64,000 bases of DNA, from the NCBI RefSeq assembly GCF_009733595.1, contig NZ_WOFH01000004.1, forward strand, positions 620,001 through 684,000, read 5' to 3'. The notes beneath the pieces were generated by a model that was given only the letters and a program-made list of their open reading frames with translations, searched no databases and had not been told where the DNA came from. Shown piece by piece: positions 54,806 through 64,000 of the stretch (position 1 is its first letter; each line of letters starts with the position of its first letter). Position numbers and translations under genes: made by a program. The stretch comes from Actinomadura litoris. Lineage in GTDB: Bacteria; Actinomycetota; Actinomycetes; Streptosporangiales; Streptosporangiaceae.

Positions 54806-55036
54806 AGTTCTTCAACGCCTTCTCTGGCCGGTCCCGCCGGGAGCGGGCTCGTCTGTCGTTCAGGACCTTGCCTGTGGTTCAGGTTCTACCTGTCGTTCGG
54901 TCGTGCTCGTGTTCACGTTCGGTGCTGGCGGGCGGAGGGTCGAGCCGGACGGTTTACCCGTCCGGTACGAAGGGTACGACGAAGTCTCCCCTGGTACGGC
55001 AAGAACCCCCATGTGATACCGAATTGATCAGTTTGA

Positions 55037-55831
55037 TCAGACGGGGAGATCACGGTATCGGCAGATCTTGACGAACTCCCCCGGGTCCAGGCTGGCACCA
55101 CCGACCAAAGCGCCGTCGACGTCCGGCTGCGCCATGATCCCGGCGATGTTCCCGCCCTTCACCGAGCCGCCGTACAGGATACGCGCCTGATCGGCCACTC
55201 CGCCCTCGTAGAGTTCGGCGATTCGCGTCCTGATGGCGCCGCAGACCTCCTGCGCGTCCTTCGGGGTGGCGGTCTCGCCGGTGCCGATCGCCCAGACGGG
55301 CTCGTAGGCGACCACGCTGCGCCGCACCTGCTCGGCGGTGAGCTTGTCGAGCGCGCCGTCCACCTGCTTCAGGACGTGCGGGACGTGCTCGCCGGCCTTG
55401 CGGACCTCCAGCCCCTCCCCCACGCACACGATCGGCGTGATGTCGGCGGCGAGGGCGGCCCTGGCCTTGGCGTTGACGAGCGCGTCGTCCTCGCCGTGGT
55501 ACTGGCGGCGCTCGGAGTGCCCGACGGTGACGTAGGAGCAGCCGAGCTTGGCCAGCATCGACGCGGCGATCTCGCCGGTGTAGGCGCCGGAGGCGTGCTG
55601 GGAGACGTCCTGCGCGCCGTACCCGATCGCGAGGCGGTCGGCCTCGATCAGCGTCTGGACCGAGCGCAGGTCGGTGAACGGCGGGAGCACGACGACGTCC
55701 ACGGCGTCGTGGTCGGCCTCCTTGAGCGCGAACGCCATCTTCTGGACGAGCAGGATCGCGTCCAGGTGGTTCTTGTTCATCTTCCAGTTGCCGGCCATCA
55801 GCGGCTTGCGGGAAGGGGTCACGGGGGCCAT
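55037..55831 (-). CDS. tpiA: Triosephosphate isomerase
   Basis: A 264-residue TIM barrel. AGNWKMNKN at the first strand holds the substrate Asn/Lys, GHSERRQ the electrophilic His, [15 protein letters not shown] the catalytic Glu and loop 6, and [10 protein letters not shown] the phosphate site. Starts three bases after the pgk stop. Third gene of gap-pgk-tpiA. Confidence 0.97.
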   Translation of the reverse strand: MAPVTPSRKPLMAGNWKMNKNHLDAILLVQKMAFALKEADHDAVDVVVLPPFTDLRSVQTLIEADRLAIGYGAQDVSQHASGAYTGEIAASMLAKLGCSYVTVGHSERRQYHGEDDALVNAKARAALAADITPIVCVGEGLEVRKAGEHVPHVLKQVDGALDKLTAEQVRRSVVAYEPVWAIGTGETATPKDAQEVCGAIRTRIAELYEGGVADQARILYGGSVKGGNIAGIMAQPDVDGALVGGASLDPGEFVKICRYRDLPV

Positions 55832-55834
55832 CGG

Positions 55835-57067
<1,233 letters not shown>

Positions 57068-57163
57068 CGGGATGCGTTGTCCTTCCGGATACGGCCGCGC
57101 CGTGGCCTGCCGCCCGGGGGGCGCGGCCACGGCGCGGTCAGATGGCACGGCGCCGGCGGCGGG

Positions 57164-59239
<2,076 letters not shown>

Positions 59240-59243
<4 letters not shown>

Positions 59244-59764
59244 TCCGGTGCACCTCCCAGGGCGCGTTGCAGGGCGGCGATGCCGCGCCTGATGTGGGTC
59301 TTGGCGGAGCCGGCCGAGACGTCCATCGCCTCGGCCACCTCCTGGTCGGTGAGGTCGAGCCAGTACCGCAGGACGAGGGCCTCGCGCTGCCTGCGCGACA
59401 GGCCGTCCAGCGCGACGATCAGCTCGCGGTGGCCCTCCCGGTCGAGCACCACCAGCTCGGCGGCGGCGGCCGGCTCGGGCGGCGGGGGCTGCCGGAGCCG
59501 GACCAGGCGCAGGTGCCGCCGCCGGTTGCGGGTCAGGTTGCAGACGGTGGCGCGCAGGTAGGCGGGGGCGGTCTCGGGACGCCGCAGCGCCCCGCCGCGC
59601 CCCTGGAGGCGGGCGAAGGCCTCCTGCGCCACGTCCTCCGGGTCGTCCGCGCCCAGCAGGCCGGCGAGCCCCACGAGCCGCGGGTAGTGGGCCGCGAACA
59701 GCTCCTCCAGCACGGAACCGGACAGGGTCACCGCCTCGCGGTGGCCAAGATCTTCGACGGACAT
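59240..59764 (-). CDS. ECF sigma factor, SigE-type (actinobacterial)
   Basis: A 174-residue sigma factor. Region 2 is LEELFAAHYPRLVGLAGLLGADDPEDVAQEAFARL, key part DPEDVAQEAF, and region 4 is LSRRQREALVLRYWLDLTDQEVAEAMDVSAGSAKTHIRRGIAAL, key part SAGSAKTHIRRG. A Pro/Ala-rich linker joins them. The start ATG 59764 is chosen by homology to the length norm; a GTG at 59767 and a longer frame to 59815 exist. Followed by its membrane partner. Confidence 0.88.
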
Positions 59765-59895
59765 CACACCGTTAGGACACCCGGACGGGGGTACGGATGA
59801 CAGGGGACGCCGCACGTTCCGTAACGTCGCCCAGCGTTCACCATCCCGTCACCGGCGGCCGTCAACCACCGCCGGAAGTGATGTGTCTCTGACCC

Positions 59896-61815
59896 GTGCA
59901 CAAACGATCTTCAGGAAAGTCGCGCCGCGCCGGGGGCACCGCCGCGGGCAGGGCCGCGGGCGGGTTCGCGGCGGCGGTGGCGCTGTCGGCGCTGGTCACG
60001 GCGTGCAGCGGGTCGACCGGGTCGGCGCCGTTCGGGCCGGCCTCACCGGGCGGCCCCGAGGGCGGCGTGAGCGCCCACGCGGGCAGCGGGAGCAGGGCGA
60101 AGTGCCTCGGCTTCAACGGCCTGGACGGGCTGAATCCGGCGGCTGAGGTCCGCGCCGGCCGGTTCAGGATCCCCGGGTCGGCCGCGACGCGGGTCGCCAC
60201 CGGCACCGACGTCGACTGGGGCCTGGACCCCTTCAACGACCGGACGTGGCAGCTCTGGCTGCACTCCCTCGAATGGCTCGGCGGCGCGATCAAGGAGTAC
60301 GAGCGGACGCGCGACCCGTCCGACCTGGACCTCGCCGCCGGGATCGCCCGGGACTGGCTCGCCGACAACGCCGGACCGGAGCGCTTCGACGAGCACCGGC
60401 GCGAGTCGATCTCCGAGGGCACCAAGTTCCGGCTGGCGACGCTGGTCTGCCTGCGCCGGTACCGGTCCGGGCGCTGGCTGGACGAGGCGATCGCCAGGCA
60501 CGCCGAGTGGCTCGCCGACCCGAGGCACTACTCCGGCCCCTGGAACCACGGCACCGACGAGTCCATGATCTTGATGACGGCGGGCTGCGGGATCGGGCGC
60601 ACCGATCTCATCGACACCGGTCAGCGCCGACTGCTGGACTCGATGCTCGCCCCGCCCGGCGGAGCGCGCCCCGCCATCGACGAGGAGGGCGCCAACAACG
60701 AGCAGTCCACGCACTACTCCGTCTACAACCGGGGCCGGTGGCGGCTGGCGTTCGCGGTGATGCGCCAGTGCGGGCGCCCCGCCCCGCGCGAGCTGCTCGA
60801 CCGGCACCGCAGGATGGACGAGTTCATCGCGTTCCAGACGACGCCCGCCGGGGACCAGCTCCAGATCGGCGAGTCCTACGCGGCCAGGGCGTCCGACATC
60901 AGCGCGCTGGGGAACGGCCCGCTCAGGTACGTGGCCACCGGCGGCGCCAAGGGCACGCCGCCGCGCGAGCGGGCCCGCGTCTACCAGGCCGGATACGTCA
61001 TGGGACGCTCCGGGTGGGGCAGGCAGGGCCGGAGGTTCGCCGACGAGATGTCCTACACCGCGCGGTTCGGGCCCGGCCGGTACGCGCACGGCCAGAACGA
61101 CCACATGGCGCTGACCTTCCACGCGCTCGGCCGCGACATCATCGTCCCGAGCGGGCACATCGGCTACAGCGACCCGCAGTGGAACACCTGGCTGCGCTCG
61201 CCCGACGCGCACAGCGCGCTCGTCGTGCGGGGCGCGGAGTTCGACCCGAAGGCCGCGACGGAGCTGACCGCGCACCGGTTCCTGCGCGGCGCCGACACGT
61301 TCCGGTTCACCGACACCGCCTTCGCCGGGACGACCCGGTCCCGCTCGGTGCTCGCCGCCTCCGACCCCGACGCCCTGCTGGTGCTGGACGACGCCGCGTC
61401 CGCCGGGTCCGTCCCCGTGGAGCAGCTCTGGCACCTGCCGGCCGGGTTCACCGCCGTCCCGGACGGGACGGGCGCGGTCGCGGCGGCGGGCAAGGTCCGC
61501 GTGCACTTTTTGCAGATCCCGCTGCCCGGGACGGCGCCGCTGCCCGCCCGGATCACCCGGGGCAGCCTCAAGCCGCCCCAGGGGTGGATGGTCCCGGCCC
61601 CGCGCAAGACCCTCCCCGCGCCGGTGGTGTCCTTCCCCGCGGAGGGGCTGAAGGTGCGGATGCTGACGCTGATCGCGCCCGTCCGCGGCGAGGAGCGCCC
61701 GCAGGTGCGGACCGCCGCGCTGCCCGGCGGCGGGCTGCGCGTCGAGGCGCGGTTCTCCGGCCGCCGGCTCACCGCCGAGGCCGCCCCGGACGGGACGTTG
61801 CGCCGGCTCCCCTGA
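59896..61815 (+). CDS. Heparinase II/III-like exported lipoprotein
   Basis: A 639-residue exported protein. A signal with ALVTAC lipobox (Cys near residue 37) precedes a Ser/Gly-rich linker. An alpha/alpha-toroid domain follows at about 85-300 (WQLWLHSLEWLGGAIKEYE, NNEQSTHYSVYNRGRW), then a beta-sandwich heparinase domain with RYAHGQNDHMALTFHALGRDIIVPSG, which holds the His expected to bind metal or act in catalysis. Such lyases degrade acidic polysaccharides; the substrate is unknown. GTG start at 59896, divergent from the sigma factor gene by 131 bp. Confidence 0.85.
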   Translation: MHKRSSGKSRRAGGTAAGRAAGGFAAAVALSALVTACSGSTGSAPFGPASPGGPEGGVSAHAGSGSRAKCLGFNGLDGLNPAAEVRAGRFRIPGSAATRVATGTDVDWGLDPFNDRTWQLWLHSLEWLGGAIKEYERTRDPSDLDLAAGIARDWLADNAGPERFDEHRRESISEGTKFRLATLVCLRRYRSGRWLDEAIARHAEWLADPRHYSGPWNHGTDESMILMTAGCGIGRTDLIDTGQRRLLDSMLAPPGGARPAIDEEGANNEQSTHYSVYNRGRWRLAFAVMRQCGRPAPRELLDRHRRMDEFIAFQTTPAGDQLQIGESYAARASDISALGNGPLRYVATGGAKGTPPRERARVYQAGYVMGRSGWGRQGRRFADEMSYTARFGPGRYAHGQNDHMALTFHALGRDIIVPSGHIGYSDPQWNTWLRSPDAHSALVVRGAEFDPKAATELTAHRFLRGADTFRFTDTAFAGTTRSRSVLAASDPDALLVLDDAASAGSVPVEQLWHLPAGFTAVPDGTGAVAAAGKVRVHFLQIPLPGTAPLPARITRGSLKPPQGWMVPAPRKTLPAPVVSFPAEGLKVRMLTLIAPVRGEERPQVRTAALPGGGLRVEARFSGRRLTAEAAPDGTLRRLP

Positions 61816-61836
61816 CCCCGGCGGCCGCCGCGCGGC

Positions 61837-62817
61837 TCAGGGGGCGAGCATGTCGGCGGTGAGGTTCGCCTCGGTACCGGGGATGCCCTGGTCACCGGCC
61901 CGCTTGTCGGCCATCGCGAGCAGCCGCCTGATCCGGCCGGCGATGGCGTCCTTGGTGAGCGGCGGGTCGGCGAGCTGGCCGAGCTCCTCCAGCGACGCCT
62001 GCTTGTGCTCCAGCCGCAGCCGTCCGGCGTTCACCAGGTGCTCGGGCGCGTCGTCGCCGAGGATCTCCAGCGCGCGGGCGACCCGGGCGCCGGCCGCGAC
62101 GGCGGCGCGCGCCGAGCGGCGCAGGTTGGCGTCGTCGAAGTTGGCGAGCCGGTTGGCGGTGGCCCGCACCTCGCGGCGCATCCGCCGCTCCTCCCACGCC
62201 AGCACGCTGTCGTGGGCGCCGAGCCGGGTGAGCAGCGCGCTGATCGCGTCGCCGTCGCGGACGACGACCCGGTCGACGCCGCGGACCTCGCGCGCCTTGG
62301 CGTGGATCTTCAGCCGGCGGGCGGCGCCGACCAGCGCCAGCGCCGCCTCCGGGCCGGGGCAGGTCACCTCCAGCGACATCGACCGGCCCGGCTCGGTGAG
62401 CGACCCGTGCGCGAGGAAGGCCCCCCGCCAGGCCGACTCGGCGTCGCACGCGGCGCCCGCGACCACGTGCCGGGGCAGGCCCCGGACGGGCCGCCCGTTG
62501 TTGTCGATGAGCCCGGTCTGCCGCGCGAGGGACTCACCGTCGCGGAACACCCGGACCACGTAGCGGTTGCCCTTGCGCAGCCCGCTCGGCGCGAGCACCA
62601 CCACCTCCGAGGTGTGCCCGAACACCTCGGCGACGTCCTTGATCAGCCGCCGCGCCGCCACCCCGGTGTCGATCTCGGCCTCGATCACGATGCGCCCGCT
62701 GACCAGGTGCAGACCCCCCGCGAACCGCAGCAGCGTCGAGACCTCGGCCTTGCGGCAGCACGGCTTGAGCACCGTGAGCCGGCTCAGCTCGTCCTTGACC
62801 ACACCGGTCATCGCCAT
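61837..62817 (-). CDS. whiA: Sporulation regulator WhiA
   Basis: A 326-residue protein with a LAGLIDADG-homing-endonuclease-like N-terminal domain ([30 protein letters not shown]), residues 1-200, and a C-terminal helix-turn-helix at about 270-305 ([25 protein letters not shown]). It controls sporulation genes with WhiB in Streptomyces. Sits next to yvcK as in most Gram-positives. ATG start at 62817, with another ATG two codons later. Confidence 0.96.
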   Translation of the reverse strand: MAMTGVVKDELSRLTVLKPCCRKAEVSTLLRFAGGLHLVSGRIVIEAEIDTGVAARRLIKDVAEVFGHTSEVVVLAPSGLRKGNRYVVRVFRDGESLARQTGLIDNNGRPVRGLPRHVVAGAACDAESAWRGAFLAHGSLTEPGRSMSLEVTCPGPEAALALVGAARRLKIHAKAREVRGVDRVVVRDGDAISALLTRLGAHDSVLAWEERRMRREVRATANRLANFDDANLRRSARAAVAAGARVARALEILGDDAPEHLVNAGRLRLEHKQASLEELGQLADPPLTKDAIAGRIRRLLAMADKRAGDQGIPGTEANLTADMLAP

Positions 62818-62877
62818 AGATGAACCCTCCCCCTATCTGACTTCCAGCAGTCTCGCCGATGACGGCCCGACCGGACG

Positions 62878-64000
62878 TCACTCACTGAATATCTGTACGA
62901 AGGCTTGGGCCAGACGGGCCGGATCATGACGTGGGGAACCGTCGTCGGCGGCGACCCCGGCGAGCACCAGCCGCCCGCCGAGCCGCCGGACGGCCTTCTC
63001 CAGGGCGCCCGGGTCCTCCACGACGCCCTCGTCGGCGATCACGACGTCGACGCTCAGATCGGGCGCGTGCGCCTGGAGGACCTCCAGGTGGGCCTGCGGG
63101 GAGAAGTCGTCGGTCTCGCCGGGCTGCGGCGCCAGGTTCAGGGCGACGACGCGGCGGGCGCGGGAGGAGGTGAGCGCGCGGGCGAGCGCGGGCACCTTCA
63201 GATGCGGCAGGACGCTGGTGAACCACGAACCGGGCCCGAACACGATCCAGTCGGCGTCCTCGACGGCGGCGAGCGCCTCGGGGCAGGCGGGCGGGTCGGC
63301 GGGCACCAGCGACACCCCGAGCACGCTGCCCGGCGTCTTCGCGCACGCCACCTGCCCCTTCACCCGCGTCACCTCGTCCGGACGGGACGGGTCGGCCCCC
63401 CGCACCTCGGCGACGATGTCCATCGGGACCGCCGCCATCGGCAGCACCCGGCCGTGCGCGCCGAGCAGCCGCCCCACCCAGTCCAGCCCCGCGACCGTGG
63501 ACCCGGAGGGCGCCCCCCAGGCGGGCCCCCCTGGCACTCCGGCGCCGGCGGGCTCGCCGCCGCGCGGGCCGCCCGCCGCGGCGCCGGGCACGCCCCCGGG
63601 TGAGCCGCCGGGTGAATCGCCCGCCTCACCGCTGGACGGCCCCTCGGCCAGGCCGCCGTGCGCGCTGGTCGAGGCGCTGGTCGAGGCGCTGGTCGGAGCG
63701 CCGCCGGGCGCGTCCTGCGGCGCGGTGCCGGACGGGGCGCCGGCGGCGCCGCCGAGCAGGAGGTCGGCGGCCGCTCCGGTCGAGGCGCCGCCCAGGAGTT
63801 CCCACAGGGCGACGATCAGCAGGTTGCCGACGGCGTGGCCCTGGAGGTCGCCCTCGCTGCGGAAGCGGTGCTGGACCACGTCCCGCCAGGTCTGGCCCCA
63901 TTCGTCGTCGCCGCACAGCGCGGCCAGCGCCATGCGCAGGTCGCCGGGCGGCAGGACGCCGAGCTCGCGGCGCAGCCGTCCGCTGGAGCCGCCGTCGTCG
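62878..64000 (-). CDS. yvcK: Gluconeogenesis factor YvcK/CofD-like (5' end off-window)
   Basis: The last 373 residues of a YvcK-type UDP-sugar-binding protein. DDGGSSGRLRRELGVLPPGDLR at the edge, HAVGNLLIVALWELLG, LDWVGRLLGAHGRVLPM, WIVFGPGSWFTSVLPHL and VVALNLAPQPGETDDF are family blocks. An insert of about 100 residues interrupts the normally continuous LWELLG...LDWVGRLLG helix region. YvcK proteins link carbon flux to cell-wall synthesis. Lies 60 bp upstream of whiA in the direction of transcription. Confidence 0.93.
   Translation of the reverse strand, partial: DDGGSSGRLRRELGVLPPGDLRMALAALCGDDEWGQTWRDVVQHRFRSEGDLQGHAVGNLLIVALWELLGGASTGAAADLLLGGAAGAPSGTAPQDAPGGAPTSASTSASTSAHGGLAEGPSSGEAGDSPGGSPGGVPGAAAGGPRGGEPAGAGVPGGPAWGAPSGSTVAGLDWVGRLLGAHGRVLPMAAVPMDIVAEVRGADPSRPDEVTRVKGQVACAKTPGSVLGVSLVPADPPACPEALAAVEDADWIVFGPGSWFTSVLPHLKVPALARALTSSRARRVVALNLAPQPGETDDFSPQAHLEVLQAHAPDLSVDVVIADEGVVEDPGALEKAVRRLGGRLVLAGVAADDGSPRHDPARLAQAFVQIFSE
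63487..63786 (-). repeat. Low-complexity in-frame insert in yvcK with 12-bp repeats
   Basis: About 100 codons of Gly/Ala/Ser/Pro-rich sequence. A 12-bp unit GAGGCGCTGGTC is tandemly repeated on the plus strand at 63671-63682 and 63683-63694, with a third diverged unit at 63659-63670, encoding S-T-S-A repeats on the gene strand. The insert keeps the frame. Confidence 0.8.

Overview
The window is high-GC DNA with strong third-position G/C, GTG starts, many ATGA/GTGA overlaps, RbpA, WhiA, OpcA and an actinobacterial-type 20S proteasome subunit. This points to a filamentous actinomycete. My best guess is a member of the Streptosporangiales close to Actinomadura, which is an inference from gene style and synteny and not a database result. 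No tRNA, rRNA, IS element or CRISPR array was found.

Left part (1-26.6 kb): a SufR-like regulator at the edge (the suf operon would lie off-window); an ornithine carbamoyltransferase, carbamate kinase, APC permease and Usp operon on the minus strand; an ABC exporter plus an EamA carrier; a stand-alone proteasome beta subunit; and PolX. After a non-coding stretch with a ~97-bp tandem repeat come heme A synthase, a PrsW-like protein and heme O synthase on the minus strand. Opposite them lies the pentose-phosphate operon: transketolase, transaldolase, three consecutive phosphoglucose-isomerase-like proteins, glucose-6-phosphate dehydrogenase and OpcA. The three isomerase-like genes are tandem paralogues, and in each most catalytic motifs of the family look eroded.

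Middle (26.6-54 kb): an accessory region of short regulator/target units. It holds an L,D-transpeptidase lipoprotein, a secreted alpha/beta hydrolase, a NarL-type two-component system, an ABC exporter, a DHA2 efflux pump with divergent MarR and a clear palindromic operator, a PadR unit, a carotenoid-cleavage oxygenase, a TetR/SDR pair, biotin synthase, a metallophosphoesterase, an amidohydrolase/MarR/PEP-mutase-like cluster, GNAT, CMD and methyltransferase genes, serine hydroxymethyltransferase preceded by a ZTP-type riboswitch, and an EamA/Lrp pair.

Right part (54-64 kb): rbpA, secG, tpiA, pgk and gap (lower glycolysis on the minus strand), an ECF sigma factor with a probable membrane partner, a heparinase-like lipoprotein, whiA and the 5'-truncated yvcK. 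Together with the left part this is the conserved actinobacterial carbon-metabolism block, split here by about 28 kb of accessory genes.

The most unusual observations are: (1) a ~35-bp GC-rich palindromic mini-element found three times, twice inside conserved protein genes (pgk and a metallophosphoesterase), each time readable as the same P-H-(T/A)-P-R-N-G peptide; (2) the triple degenerate isomerase cassette; (3) several minisatellite-like arrays of 12, 15, 18, 21, 35/36 and 97 bp, some in frame inside genes (GNAT, YvcK, EamA), one immediately upstream of zwf.
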